A DNA stretch of 64,000 bases from Rhodobacter sp. TJ_12 (GTDB lineage: Bacteria > Pseudomonadota > Alphaproteobacteria > Rhodobacterales > Rhodobacteraceae). A program made the position numbers and the translations under genes. The stretch is from positions 62,001 to 126,000 of the forward strand of contig NZ_NRRD01000006.1 of NCBI RefSeq assembly GCF_020023995.1, written 5' to 3'. Positions 1-8,814 of this stretch are shown piece after piece. The notes under the pieces are model-generated. The model was not told the DNA's origin. It saw only the letters and a list, made by a program, of their open reading frames with translations, and did not search any database. The first letter of the stretch is position 1, and each line of letters opens with the position of its first letter.

Positions 1-2
1 AA

Positions 3-806
3 GGCAATAGTCTGGTGACCTATACCCATTACGGCACCGGCAACTATCACCCGATCACGGCGCGGATTTACACCGATCTGAGCTTTTTCACCTGTGATGC
101 GAACCTTGGCCGCGATGCCACCAAGGTCTTCAATTTCCTGTCCGGCTATGTGCACCCCGAAGGACTTGAAAACCTTGCCATCTCGCCCTCGTCGCTCAAG
201 CCGCGGCTTTTGGAACTGATCGCCGCCGAGGCCGATCATGCCCGCGCCGGGCGTCCGGCGGAAATCTGGATCAAGGTCAATGCACTGATCGATTCCGATG
301 TGATCGATGCGCTTTATGCCGCCAGCCAAGCCGGGGTAAAAATCTCGCTGGTGGTGCGCGGCATTTGCGGCGTGCGCCCCGGTATCAAGGGGCTTAGCGA
401 AAATATCCGCGTCAAATCCATCGTCGGACGGTTCTTGGAACATTCGCGCATCATGTGCTTTGGCAATGGCGGGGGGCTGCCCTCGGACGAGGCACGGGTG
501 TTCTTTTCCTCGGCCGATTTGATGGGGCGCAACCTCACCCGACGCGTGGAAACGCTGGTCGAGGCCAAGAACGACACCGTCAAGGCGCAGATCGTCGGCC
601 AGATCATGGCGGCGAACATGGCCGATACCGCACAAAGTTGGGTGTTGGGCCCGGATGGGCGTTTCATCCGCGCCCTGCCCGAAGGCAAAGACCTATTTTC
701 GTGCCACAAGTTCTTCATGGACAACCCTTCGCTCTCGGGGCGTGGCACGGCGGGCGCAAAGGACGTGCCGGTGCTTGCCCATGGGCCCGAAGACAGGATA
801 GCGTGA
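3..806 (+). CDS. ppk1: Polyphosphate kinase 1, C-terminal part (5' truncated by window edge)
   Basis: Transfers the terminal phosphate of ATP to polyphosphate reversibly. The frame is open to the left edge, so the start and the N-terminal and head domains lie outside; about 268 residues of a family that is usually near 700 remain. Visible landmarks are [10 protein letters not shown] near the edge and GRFLEHSRI, which holds the histidine matching the second catalytic histidine of E. coli PPK1, followed by [12 protein letters not shown], a phospholipase-D-like fold segment. Exopolyphosphatase follows 36 nt downstream on the same strand, the usual synthesis-degradation pair. Identification is secure; its full length cannot be judged here. 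Confidence 0.95.
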   Translation, partial: GNSLVTYTHYGTGNYHPITARIYTDLSFFTCDANLGRDATKVFNFLSGYVHPEGLENLAISPSSLKPRLLELIAAEADHARAGRPAEIWIKVNALIDSDVIDALYAASQAGVKISLVVRGICGVRPGIKGLSENIRVKSIVGRFLEHSRIMCFGNGGGLPSDEARVFFSSADLMGRNLTRRVETLVEAKNDTVKAQIVGQIMAANMADTAQSWVLGPDGRFIRALPEGKDLFSCHKFFMDNPSLSGRGTAGAKDVPVLAHGPEDRIA

Positions 807-842
807 GGTCGCTCTTGGACGACTGACTCGGAAGGCTGCCCG

Positions 843-2396
843 ATGACCGCAAAAACCGTTTCCGCCCACGAAGACGGCGACGATTGGGACGCTTTCGGGA
901 AACCGCTTTTCGATGATCCATCCGCCCGCGCTGTATCGCGCGTGGGGGTGGTGGATGTCGGCTCCAACTCTGTGCGGATGGTGGTGTTCGACGGCGCGGC
1001 CCGCAGCCCGGCCTATTTCTTCAACGAAAAGGTCATGGCGGGGCTTGGCAAGGGGCTGACCGAAACCGGGATGCTGCACCCCAAGGGGCGGGTCCGGGCG
1101 CTGACCGCGCTCAAACGCTTTTCGGCACTGGCCAAGGGCATGGATATCGGGCCGCTGACCTGCGTGGCCACGGCGGCGGTGCGCGATGCCAAGGACGGCC
1201 CCGAATTTCAGCGCCAAGTGGAAACCGAAACCGGGCTGCGGCTGCATGTGATCGATGGCACCGAAGAGGCGCGGCTGTCGGCCCAAGGTGTGCTTTTGGG
1301 TTGGCCCGACGCGCAGGGTCTCATTTCGGACATCGGCGGCAATTCGATGGAATTGGCGGTGCTGGGCGGGCGCAAGGTCGGCAAGCGCGACACCTCCCCG
1401 CTCGGGCCGTTCCGGCTGCAACAGATCGAGGGCGGCAAGAAAGAGCAACTGGCCCATATTCGCGCCCATATCGAACGGCTGGCCACCAAGGTCGGCACCG
1501 ATCATGACCGTCTTTACCTTGTGGGTGGCTCGTGGCGCGCCATCGCCCGGCTGGATATGGAGCGCAACAAATACCCGCTTTTGGTGTTGCATGAATACCG
1601 GATGGAGCCCGAAAGCCTGCTGAAAACGCTGGATTGGATCGGCAAGCAGGATGTGGGCGATCTGCGGTCGAAAACCGGCACCTCGCAGGCGCGGATGGAA
1701 TTGGTGCCGCTGGCCTCGCTGGTGTTGCGCGAATTGATCGAGACTTTCCAGCCCAAGGAAATCGACGTTTCCTCTTACGGCATCCGCGAGGGGCTTTTGT
1801 ATGAGCAGATGCCCGACAAGCTGCGCGCGCGCGATCCGCTGATTGAAGCCTGTCGCCATGCCGAACGCAATCAATCTCGCATTCCGGGCTTTGGCAAGAA
1901 GCTGCATGCCTTCATCGAGCCGCTTTTTGGCGAGATCAGCCCGGCGCGCTACCGGCTGATGCGCGCCGCCTGTTTGTTGCATGACACGACATGGCGCACC
2001 CATCCCGACTACCGCGCCGAAGCCTGTTTCGACAATGTCACCCGCGCCAATATGGCCGCGCTCAGCCATCCGGAGCGGGTTTTTTTGGGCGTCGCCCTTT
2101 TGCACCGCTACAAGAATTCCCGTTCCGGCAGCCGGTTCGCCCCGCTCTTTGATCTGCTTGGCCCCGAACAATTGCGCGAGGCGGAAATTCTGGGCAAGGC
2201 AATGCGCTTTGGTGCGATGTTTGCGATCCACGATCCGGGCGATGCGGGGATACTTAGCTATAATGACAAGACCAACAGCATCGAATTGCGCCTGACCAAG
2301 CGCGGTGCCAGCCTGTTTGGCGAGGTGGCCGAGGCGCGCTTTGCCTCGCTCGCCGCGGCGATGAAGGCCACGCCGATGGCGATCTTGCCCAAATAG
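843..2396 (+). CDS. ppx: Exopolyphosphatase, Ppx/GppA family
   Basis: Removes orthophosphate from polyphosphate ends, or hydrolyses pppGpp in the GppA subgroup. The 517-residue protein begins with an actin-like ATPase phosphate-1 loop (VVDVGSNSVRMVVFDG, about residues 34-50), has a second phosphate loop SDIGGNSMEL near residue 160, and an alpha-helical C-terminal HD-like half, the length expected for the family. The ATG follows the ppk stop closely, so the two are probably cotranscribed. Ppx versus GppA substrate preference cannot be settled from sequence; the ppk neighbour favours polyphosphate. Confidence 0.93.
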   Translation: MTAKTVSAHEDGDDWDAFGKPLFDDPSARAVSRVGVVDVGSNSVRMVVFDGAARSPAYFFNEKVMAGLGKGLTETGMLHPKGRVRALTALKRFSALAKGMDIGPLTCVATAAVRDAKDGPEFQRQVETETGLRLHVIDGTEEARLSAQGVLLGWPDAQGLISDIGGNSMELAVLGGRKVGKRDTSPLGPFRLQQIEGGKKEQLAHIRAHIERLATKVGTDHDRLYLVGGSWRAIARLDMERNKYPLLVLHEYRMEPESLLKTLDWIGKQDVGDLRSKTGTSQARMELVPLASLVLRELIETFQPKEIDVSSYGIREGLLYEQMPDKLRARDPLIEACRHAERNQSRIPGFGKKLHAFIEPLFGEISPARYRLMRAACLLHDTTWRTHPDYRAEACFDNVTRANMAALSHPERVFLGVALLHRYKNSRSGSRFAPLFDLLGPEQLREAEILGKAMRFGAMFAIHDPGDAGILSYNDKTNSIELRLTKRGASLFGEVAEARFASLAAAMKATPMAILPK

Positions 2397-2595
2397 ACCA
2401 CGCGGCATCTTTCGTCTGCGCGGCGCTGTCGCGGCGACTTCGGGGCACATCGTTTGCCCAGAAACCCCGCAAACCGCCCCGTCAGCGCCGCGCAGTTGGC
2501 ACGCTATGGGCATTCCCCGCCCTTGCGGCCTTTGACGGGCTTTACCTTCGCCCCTGATACCTTATATAAATTCTTGGATTTTGCAGGGATGACCG

Positions 2596-2961
2596 ATGAC
2601 GACCGATGCGCAACCGCTCCCAGAGGGCACGCCGCTGATTGCCCCTTCTGACCTCGACCACCCGCTTTACGATGCGGTGGTGGATGCCTGCCGTTCTGTT
2701 TATGACCCGGAAATTCCGGTCAATATCTACGATCTGGGTCTGATCTACACGATCAAGATCGGCGATGACGGGGTGGTGAATATCATCATGACGCTGACCG
2801 CGCCGGGCTGCCCCGTGGCAGGCGAGATGCCGCAATGGGTTTCGGATGCGGTCGAGGCCATCGAGGGCGTGCAACGCTGTGAGATCGAGATGACCTTCGA
2901 TCCGGCATGGGGCATGGATATGATGTCCGAAGAGGCACGGCTCGAACTGGGCTTCATGTAA
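2596..2961 (+). CDS. DUF59/MIP18-family Fe-S assembly protein, SufT-like
   Basis: A 121-residue single-domain member of the DUF59 (MIP18) family. It contains SVYDPEIPVNIYDLGLIY and the conserved LTAPGCPVAGEMP segment with the family cysteine, and ends in the FDPAWGMDMMSEEARLELG tail typical of SufT. Such proteins help mature Fe-S enzymes, and act with the SUF pathway. It is not beside a suf operon here, but an A-type carrier (SufA-like) lies 1.2 kb downstream. The preceding 199 nt presumably hold its promoter. SufT is the best match; PaaD of phenylacetate degradation is related but not supported by neighbours. Confidence 0.85.
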   Translation: MTTDAQPLPEGTPLIAPSDLDHPLYDAVVDACRSVYDPEIPVNIYDLGLIYTIKIGDDGVVNIIMTLTAPGCPVAGEMPQWVSDAVEAIEGVQRCEIEMTFDPAWGMDMMSEEARLELGFM

Positions 2962-3033
2962 GCTTTGCCCTTGTCGCAGCGGCGCGCGCCCCTACCCTAA
3001 AGGCCGAAGAAACCGCTGTATGACGAGGGTTTT

Positions 3034-4107
3034 ATGACCGACACGCTGTTTTCGCCCGGACATCTGGGCGAGATTTCCATTGCCAACCGCCTTGTGATGG
3101 CCCCGCTGACGCGCAACCGCGCGCCCGATCGTGTGCCAACCGATCTGATGGTGGACTACTACCGCCAGCGCGCCCATGCCGGGTTGATCGTGACCGAGGG
3201 GGCGCAAATCTCGCCGGTGGCGCAAGGCTATGCTTGGACACCGGGCATTCACAGCGAAGAACAGGCCGAGGGCTGGGCCAAGGTCACGCAAGCCGTGCAT
3301 GACGCGGGCGGCAAAATCGTGATCCAGCTTTGGCATGTGGGCCGGGTGTCGCATCCCAGCGTGATCGACGGGGCCACGCCTGTCGCGCCCTCGGCGCTTT
3401 CGGCAGCGGCGAAAACCTTTGACGGCACCGACTTTGTTGAAACCGCGATGCCGCGCGAAATGAGCGCCGACGACATTGAGCGGACCTTTCTCGATTACGC
3501 CCATGCTGCGCAACTGGCCAAGCAAGCGGGCTTTGACGGGGTCGAATTGCATGCCGCCAACGGCTATCTGATCGATCAATTCCTGCGTGACACGTCGAAC
3601 ACCCGCACCGATGACTGGGGGGGCTCCATCGCCAACCGCTGCCGGTTCTTGCTGGGCGCGATTGATGCGCTGATCGGTGTGTGGGGGCCGGGGCGCGTGG
3701 GCGTGCGGCTTTCGCCCTATTCCAACGCCAATAATGTCGGGATCGACAGCCATACGCGTGAGCTGTTCGGCCATGCCATCGGGCAGTTGAATGATCGCCC
3801 GCTGGCTTTTGTGCATATGGTCGAGGGCCAAACCGGCGGGCCGCGCGACTGGCCCGAAGGCGAGCTGGAAATGCTGCGCGCGCTGGTCGCCGCGCCCTAT
3901 ATCGCCAACAACGGCTATAGCCGCGAAATGGCGCTGGATGCGGTGTCCAGCGGTGCCGCGACCGCCGTGGCCTTTGGCAAAGCCTTCATCGCCAACCCCG
4001 ATCTGCCCGCGCGGCTGGAACGCGATGCCCCGCTTAATCCCCCCAAGGCAGAGCTTTTCTATGGCGGCGGGGCCGAGGGCTACACCGATTACCCCACCCT
4101 TGGCTAA
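3034..4107 (+). CDS. Alkene reductase / NADH:flavin oxidoreductase, Old Yellow Enzyme family
   Basis: An FMN-dependent ene-reductase of 357 residues forming a TIM barrel. The active-site string VELHAANGYLIDQFL supplies the substrate-binding His173 and Asn176 and the proton donor Tyr178; PLTRNRAPDRVPTDLM near the N-terminus and FGKAFIANPDLPARL near the C-terminus are the usual FMN-binding regions. This is the classical NemA-like subgroup. Natural substrates (alpha,beta-unsaturated carbonyls, nitro esters, maleimides) cannot be predicted. It is a likely monocistronic gene with a good ATG; the previous stop is 72 nt upstream. Confidence 0.92.
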   Translation: MTDTLFSPGHLGEISIANRLVMAPLTRNRAPDRVPTDLMVDYYRQRAHAGLIVTEGAQISPVAQGYAWTPGIHSEEQAEGWAKVTQAVHDAGGKIVIQLWHVGRVSHPSVIDGATPVAPSALSAAAKTFDGTDFVETAMPREMSADDIERTFLDYAHAAQLAKQAGFDGVELHAANGYLIDQFLRDTSNTRTDDWGGSIANRCRFLLGAIDALIGVWGPGRVGVRLSPYSNANNVGIDSHTRELFGHAIGQLNDRPLAFVHMVEGQTGGPRDWPEGELEMLRALVAAPYIANNGYSREMALDAVSSGAATAVAFGKAFIANPDLPARLERDAPLNPPKAELFYGGGAEGYTDYPTLG

Positions 4108-4189
4108 GCCGATCTGCGGGGCGCGCCTTGCGGGCGCGCTTCGCAAAACCTATGTTTGAGAAAACCCCTTTTGTGCAGGGAGCCCCCCA

Positions 4190-4549
4190 ATGTTCGCCAG
4201 TCCCGGCCAAGCGCCTGTGAGCCTTACCCCCGCCGCGATCGCCCAAATCGCCGCGCTGATGGAACGCGAGGGCGCGGCAGGCTTTCGCATCGGTGTAAAA
4301 AAGGGCGGCTGCGCGGGTATGGAATATACGATGGAAGTCGCCGCCGAGGCGGACCCGATGGATATCGTGGTCGAAGCGGGCCCCGCCAAGGTGCTGATCG
4401 CGCCGCTGGCGCAGATGTTCTTGCTGGGCACGGAAATCGACTATGAAGAGGGCCTGCTTGAAACAGGCTTCAAATTCCGCAACCCCAATGTGGTCGACAG
4501 TTGCGGCTGCGGTGAATCCGTCAAGTTCCGCGACCCCGCCGAGGGGTAA
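4190..4549 (+). CDS. sufA: A-type Fe-S carrier, HesB/IscA/SufA family
   Basis: A 119-residue A-type carrier that accepts Fe-S clusters from a scaffold and passes them to apoproteins. The three conserved cysteines are present: Cys41 in KKGGCAGMEY and Cys105/Cys107 in the SCGCGES tail. An N-terminal extension of about ten residues (ASPGQAPVSL) precedes the domain. It sits apart from the other suf genes, so SufA versus ErpA/IscA naming is uncertain; the family assignment itself is not. Confidence 0.88.
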   Translation: MFASPGQAPVSLTPAAIAQIAALMEREGAAGFRIGVKKGGCAGMEYTMEVAAEADPMDIVVEAGPAKVLIAPLAQMFLLGTEIDYEEGLLETGFKFRNPNVVDSCGCGESVKFRDPAEG

Positions 4550-4639
4550 GCCCCGCGCAGCCCTCACCCGCGCGTTTTACCGCTTGCGCACGCGCGCCAG
4601 CCGCCTAATCTGCCGTGGATTTGACCAAAGGAGGGGCGC

Positions 4640-5383
4640 ATGCGCAGAAAATTGGCCGCGGGCAACTGGAAGATGAACGGCACCAAGGCGAGCCTTGGCG
4701 AGGTGACGGCGCTGATCGCGGCCCATCCTGACCCGAAATCCGAAGTGTTGCTGTGCCCGCCCGCCACGCTGGTGGCGGCGATGGCCGATGTTGCGGGCGG
4801 CAAGATCGCGGTCGGCGGCCAAGATTGCCATATGAAGCAATCGGGCGCGCATACTGGCGATGTCGCCGCCGAGATGTTGAAAGATTGCGGGGCGTCTTAC
4901 GTGATCTTGGGCCATTCCGAACGCCGCGCGGATCACGATGAAAGCAGCGCGATGGTCTGTGCGAAAGCCGAAGCCGCGAAAGCCGCGGGCCTGACGGCGG
5001 TGATCTGCGTGGGCGAGACCGAGGCGCAACGCGACGCGGGCGACACGCTTGAGGTCGTGGGCAAGCAGCTTCATACGTCGGTGCCCGAAGGCGCGACGGC
5101 GGCCAATACCGTCATCGCTTATGAACCCGTTTGGGCGATTGGCACCGGGCGCACGCCGACGCTGGAGCAGATTGCCGAAGTGCATGATTTCATGCGCGCC
5201 GAACTGGTGGCCCGCTTTGGCGCCGAGGCCGAGGGCATCCGGCTGCTTTACGGCGGCTCGGTCAAACCTTCGAACGCAACCGAAATCTTTGCCACCTCGA
5301 ATGTCGATGGTGCGTTGGTGGGCGGCGCAAGCCTGAAAGCCGCCGATTTCGGCGCGATCCTGGCCGCACTTGACGCGGCCTAA
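4640..5383 (+). CDS. tpiA: Triosephosphate isomerase
   Basis: Interconverts dihydroxyacetone phosphate and glyceraldehyde 3-phosphate. It is full length at 247 residues. The N-terminal GNWKMNG provides the substrate-binding Asn and Lys; the catalytic electrophile His92 is in ILGHSERR; the catalytic base Glu162 is in [11 protein letters not shown]; the phosphate-binding [12 protein letters not shown] and the [11 protein letters not shown] loop follow. A clear AGGAGG-type ribosome site (ggagggg) lies just before the ATG. Confidence 0.98.
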   Translation: MRRKLAAGNWKMNGTKASLGEVTALIAAHPDPKSEVLLCPPATLVAAMADVAGGKIAVGGQDCHMKQSGAHTGDVAAEMLKDCGASYVILGHSERRADHDESSAMVCAKAEAAKAAGLTAVICVGETEAQRDAGDTLEVVGKQLHTSVPEGATAANTVIAYEPVWAIGTGRTPTLEQIAEVHDFMRAELVARFGAEAEGIRLLYGGSVKPSNATEIFATSNVDGALVGGASLKAADFGAILAALDAA

Positions 5384-5392
5384 GGGGGCGAT

Positions 5393-5425
5393 GGGGGCGC
5401 TGCCCCCAAACCCCCGGGATATTTC
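5393..5425. repeat. GGGGGC-N3-GCCCCC hairpin with CCCCCGGGATATTT tail (Rhodobacteraceae-type intergenic element)
   Basis: Directly after tpiA a 6-bp GC stem (5393-5398 with 5402-5407, 3-nt loop) is followed by aaacccccgggatattt. The same stem and loop size recur at 30897-30911 between betB and betA. From memory this resembles a short palindromic element scattered between genes in Rhodobacteraceae genomes; here it may also act as a transcription terminator for tpiA. Confidence 0.5.
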
Positions 5426-5442
5426 AACAAAGTCTAAGACGG

Positions 5443-5469
5443 GAAGGGCGCTCCGCGCGGGCGCCTTTT
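5443..5469. terminator. Weak hairpin between convergent tpiA and lrp-family gene
   Basis: Arms aaggggcgc-like (aagggcgc, 5444-5451) and gcgcctttt (5461-5469) can pair with one G-U, ending in a short T run on the plus strand. It lies between the convergent tpiA and Lrp-family genes. The stem is short, so this is a tentative call. Confidence 0.35.
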
Positions 5470-5495
5470 GCTATGCCCCAGCGCAGCGCGCGGTT

Positions 5496-5957
5496 TTACA
5501 CCGGCAAGATCGTGGTCGATTTGATCTCTTCCATGCTCAAAAGCGCGGTGACATTGTAGATTTTCACTTCGGAAATCAGCGCCTGATAAAAGATGTCGTA
5601 GGCGCGCGCGTTTTTGACCCGTACTTTCAAGATATAATCGATCTCGCCCGCGAGCCGATGCGCCTCCAGCACTTCGGGGCGCGCGCGCAGCGTGGCAAGG
5701 AATTTGTTTTGCCATTCTGCCTCATGTTCCGAGGTGCGGATCAACACAAAGAAACACGCCTCTAACCCCAAGGCCTCGGCATCCAGCAAGACCGTTTGCC
5801 GCCCGATCACGCCCAGATCCTTCATCTTGCGAATCCGGTTCCAGACCGGCGTCTTCGATGAGCCCACCTTGCGCGCGATTTCATCGAGCGATTGGCTCGC
5901 ATCTTCCTGAAGCTGAAACAAGATCTTCCGATCCATCTCGTCTAGCCGGACCACCAT
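5496..5957 (-). CDS. Lrp/AsnC-family transcriptional regulator
   Basis: A 153-residue regulator with an N-terminal winged helix-turn-helix (LDEMDRKILFQLQEDAS through SSKTPVWNRIRKMKDLG, about residues 4-45) and a C-terminal RAM (AsnC effector-binding) domain. It starts 130 nt from, and is divergent to, the cobA-cysI-cysH operon. By position it is a good candidate for the local regulator of sulfate assimilation/siroheme synthesis, sensing an amino acid such as cysteine or methionine; this is inference from context only. Confidence 0.9.
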   Translation of the reverse strand: MVVRLDEMDRKILFQLQEDASQSLDEIARKVGSSKTPVWNRIRKMKDLGVIGRQTVLLDAEALGLEACFFVLIRTSEHEAEWQNKFLATLRARPEVLEAHRLAGEIDYILKVRVKNARAYDIFYQALISEVKIYNVTALLSMEEIKSTTILPV

Positions 5958-6087
5958 TCGTCAAAACTCCCGCATCCGGGGAAACTGCTTCCCCCTGCGC
6001 AGAGATACGAAACAAAGTTCCTTATTCGCAAGAGCCACTGGCGGCCGACCGGGAAAATTTCCTATATTCCACCCAAAGGAGACCGCC

Positions 6088-6843
6088 ATGACACATCCCC
6101 TTCCCTTCGGACATGTCACCCTTGCCGGCGCCGGGCCGGGCGCGGTGGGCCATCTGACGTTGGCTGTCGCGCGCGCGCTCGAAACCGCCGATGTGGTTTT
6201 GCATGACAAGCTGGTATCCGCCGAGGTGCTGGCGCTGGCCGGGCCGCAAGCGACGGTGATCGAAACCGGCAAGGAAGGCTTTGGCCCGTCGATGCCGCAA
6301 GCGCAGATCGAAGCGATGATGGTCGAATTCGCGCTGTCGGGGCGCAATGTGTTGCGGCTGAAATCTGGCGATCCGGGCCTTTTCGGGCGGCTGGGCGAAG
6401 AACTGGATGCGCTGGATGCTGCGGGCATCGCCTACACGGTTCTGCCCGGCATCACCGCCGCCGCCGCCGCCGCTGCGGGCATGCACCAAAGCCTGACCGA
6501 GCGCGGGCGCAACCGTGACTTTCGCCTGCTGACCGGCCATGGTGCCGAAGGGTTTGCCGAAGCCGATTGGGCCAGCCTCGCGCGCCCGGGCAGCATTGCC
6601 GCGATCTATATGGGCAAGAAGGCCGCGCGCTTCATTCAGGGCCGCTTGATGATGCATGGCGCCGCGGCCACCACCCCGGTCACGCTGGTCGAGAATGCCT
6701 CGCGCAGCACCGAACGGCGCCTGACCGGCACCTTGGCCGATCTGCCCGCGCTTGCCGCGCAACTGGATGGCCCCGCCGTGATCTTGTGGGGGCTTGCCCC
6801 CCGCGCCGCACAAACCGCAAACATTCTGGAGGCCGCACAATGA
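6088..6843 (+). CDS. cobA: Uroporphyrinogen-III C-methyltransferase (SUMT)
   Basis: Transfers two methyl groups from S-adenosylmethionine to uroporphyrinogen III, giving precorrin-2 for siroheme or cobalamin. The 251-residue protein shows the family start VTLAGAGPGAVGHLTLAVARAL, the LKSGDPGLFGRLGEE loop, and VLPGITAAAAAAA. It is a stand-alone SUMT, not fused to the CysG dehydrogenase/ferrochelatase part. aaaggaga lies 6 nt before the ATG. Its stop overlaps the next start (ATGA), and it leads an operon whose sulfite reductase needs siroheme, so that is its probable role. Confidence 0.95.
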   Translation: MTHPLPFGHVTLAGAGPGAVGHLTLAVARALETADVVLHDKLVSAEVLALAGPQATVIETGKEGFGPSMPQAQIEAMMVEFALSGRNVLRLKSGDPGLFGRLGEELDALDAAGIAYTVLPGITAAAAAAAGMHQSLTERGRNRDFRLLTGHGAEGFAEADWASLARPGSIAAIYMGKKAARFIQGRLMMHGAAATTPVTLVENASRSTERRLTGTLADLPALAAQLDGPAVILWGLAPRAAQTANILEAAQ

Positions 6844-7157
6844 GCCACCCCAAGGCCAAAGTCATCTCGGCCAATGATCTGCGGGCCGGACATACCGTCT
6901 ACCGCACTGCGACCGGCGGCTGGAGCCGCTATATCACCCAAGCCGAAGTCATCACCGATGAGGCCGAGGCGCAACTGCATCTGCTGGACGCCATCGGTCA
7001 TGCCACTGTCGTGGTCGGTGCCTATCTCGTTGATGTCACGCAAGGGCCAGAAGGACCGGTGCCTGTGGCGCTGCGCGAGCGGTTCCGCGCGCAAGGCCCC
7101 TCGATCCAGCCCACGAAACAACGCTCCACCCCGGAGGCCCGTCATGTATCAGCATAA
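6840..7157 (+). CDS. DUF2849 family protein in the sulfite reductase operon
   Basis: A 105-residue soluble protein of the DUF2849 family (HTVYRTATGGWSRYITQAEVI at about residues 16-37). The ATG overlaps the cobA stop by 4 nt and the stop overlaps the cysI start by 14 nt, so translation is coupled on both sides. The family is regularly found between cobA and cysI in alphaproteobacteria; a role in sulfite reduction is inferred, with no known reaction. A longer in-frame extension into cobA exists but would be out of phase with a real start. Confidence 0.85.
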   Translation: MSHPKAKVISANDLRAGHTVYRTATGGWSRYITQAEVITDEAEAQLHLLDAIGHATVVVGAYLVDVTQGPEGPVPVALRERFRAQGPSIQPTKQRSTPEARHVSA

Positions 7158-8814
7158 CGCATTCGACCAAGCCTTCTTGCGCAACCGCAACACGCAATTC
7201 CGCGCGCAGGTGGAACGGCGCCTGTCGGGCAGCCTGACCGAAGACGAGTTCAAACCGCTGCGGCTGATGAACGGCGTCTATCTGCAATTGCACGCCTATA
7301 TGCTGCGCGCCGCCATTCCCTATGGCACACTGTCCGCCGATCAGATGCGCGTTCTGGCCGAGGTGGCGGAACGCTGGGACCGGGGCTATGGCCATTTCAC
7401 CACGCGCCAGAACATCCAGTTCAACTGGGTCGCGCTGACCGATATTCCCGACATCCTCGATCATATGGAAACGGTCGGGCTGCATGCGATCCAGACCTCG
7501 GGCAATTGCATCCGCAACACCACCACCGATGCCTTGGCCGGGGCGGCGGCGGATGAAATCGCCGATCCGCGCCCCTATGCAGAACTGATCCGGCAATGGT
7601 CCACCGATCACGCCGAATTCCAGTTTTTGCCGCGCAAATTCAAAATCGCCATCACCGGCAGCCCGGACGACCGTGCCGCGATTGCCGCCCATGACGTGGG
7701 GCTGCAACTGGTCGAACAGGGCGGCGAGATCGGCTTTCGAGTGTTGGTGGGCGGCGGATTGGGCCGCACGCCGATGCTCGCGCAGGAGCTTCGTCCCTTC
7801 CTCCCCTCAGCGGAGCTCCTGCCCTATCTGGAGGCCATTCTGTCGGCCTATAACCTCGCCGGGCGGCGCGACAACAAATATAAGGCGCGCATCAAGATCA
7901 CCGTGTTCGAACACGGGATCGACACCTTCCGCCAAGCGGTCGAGGACCAGTTCGCCCGCATCCGCCCCGCCTATACCGGCGAGGATCAACAGCTTCTGGC
8001 CGAGATCGCAGCGCAATTCACCCTGCCCGATCTGCGCGAGAACATGGCCGAATATGACGCCACCACCCGCAAGGTGGACCCGCTTTACGCGGCTTGGGCG
8101 GCGCAAGCGGTCAGCGCGCACAAACGCGCCGATCATGCCAGCGTGACGGTCGCGCTGAAAGTCGCGGGCGAAGAGCCGGGCGATGCCTCGGCCGATCAGA
8201 TGCGCGCGCTGGCCGATATTGCGGCGCGCTATGGCTATAATGAGCTGCGCATCACCCATAGCCAAAACGTGGTGCTGCCGCATGTGGCGCGCGAAGACCT
8301 GCCTGCCGTTCATGCCGCGCTTTTGCGCGCGGGGCTGGCGGCGGCCAATATGGGCAAGCTAAGCGATATCATCGCCTGCCCCGGCATGGATTACTGCGCG
8401 CTGGCCACGGCCCGCTCGATCCCGCTGGCGCAAGAGATTGCGCAGCATTTCCAAACCATTGGTCTGGAAGATGAAATCGGCGCGCTGAACCTGAAAATCT
8501 CGGGCTGCATCAATGCGTGCGGCCATCACCATCTGGGCCATATCGGCATCCTCGGGCTTGACCGTGCAGGCGCAGAAAACTACCAAATCACCATTGGCGG
8601 CCATGAGGGCGACAGCACCCACCCGGCTGCGATTGGCGAGAAGATGGGGCCGGGCTTTGCCTATGAGGCGGTTGTTCCGGCCCTAGAGCGACTGTTGCGC
8701 GCCTATCTGGAACTGCGCAACGGGGCAGAGGAAACCTTTCTGGAAGCCGTGCGGCGGTTGGGGCTCGCGCCCTTCCGTGCGGCCCTATATGCAGAGGTGA
8801 GCGATGCGGCTTGA
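7144..8814 (+). CDS. cysI: Nitrite/sulfite reductase, siroheme-[4Fe-4S] subunit
   Basis: Reduces sulfite to sulfide with six electrons. 556 residues with the duplicated ferredoxin-like half-domains and the siroheme/4Fe-4S domain. The four cluster ligands are visible: Cys412 and Cys418 in CPGMDYC, Cys455 and Cys459 in CINAC. FTTRQNIQFNW and HSQNVVLPHV are the siroheme-binding arginine/asparagine regions. No CysJ flavoprotein follows, so it probably takes electrons from ferredoxin; a ferredoxin-NADP reductase gene is 1.3 kb downstream. Start chosen at the ATG giving MYQHNAFDQ; an upstream in-frame run belongs to the DUF2849 region. Confidence 0.93.
   Translation: MYQHNAFDQAFLRNRNTQFRAQVERRLSGSLTEDEFKPLRLMNGVYLQLHAYMLRAAIPYGTLSADQMRVLAEVAERWDRGYGHFTTRQNIQFNWVALTDIPDILDHMETVGLHAIQTSGNCIRNTTTDALAGAAADEIADPRPYAELIRQWSTDHAEFQFLPRKFKIAITGSPDDRAAIAAHDVGLQLVEQGGEIGFRVLVGGGLGRTPMLAQELRPFLPSAELLPYLEAILSAYNLAGRRDNKYKARIKITVFEHGIDTFRQAVEDQFARIRPAYTGEDQQLLAEIAAQFTLPDLRENMAEYDATTRKVDPLYAAWAAQAVSAHKRADHASVTVALKVAGEEPGDASADQMRALADIAARYGYNELRITHSQNVVLPHVAREDLPAVHAALLRAGLAAANMGKLSDIIACPGMDYCALATARSIPLAQEIAQHFQTIGLEDEIGALNLKISGCINACGHHHLGHIGILGLDRAGAENYQITIGGHEGDSTHPAAIGEKMGPGFAYEAVVPALERLLRAYLELRNGAEETFLEAVRRLGLAPFRAALYAEVSDAA

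Noticed and set aside
693-2513. 606-codon minus-strand frame opposite ppx
   Set aside because: Same shadow effect; no recognisable domain, and ppx on the plus strand is complete with all motifs.
6567-6839. Long N-terminal extension of the DUF2849 protein inside cobA
   Set aside because: It is cobA read in another frame; the ATG at 6840 overlapping the cobA stop is the natural start.
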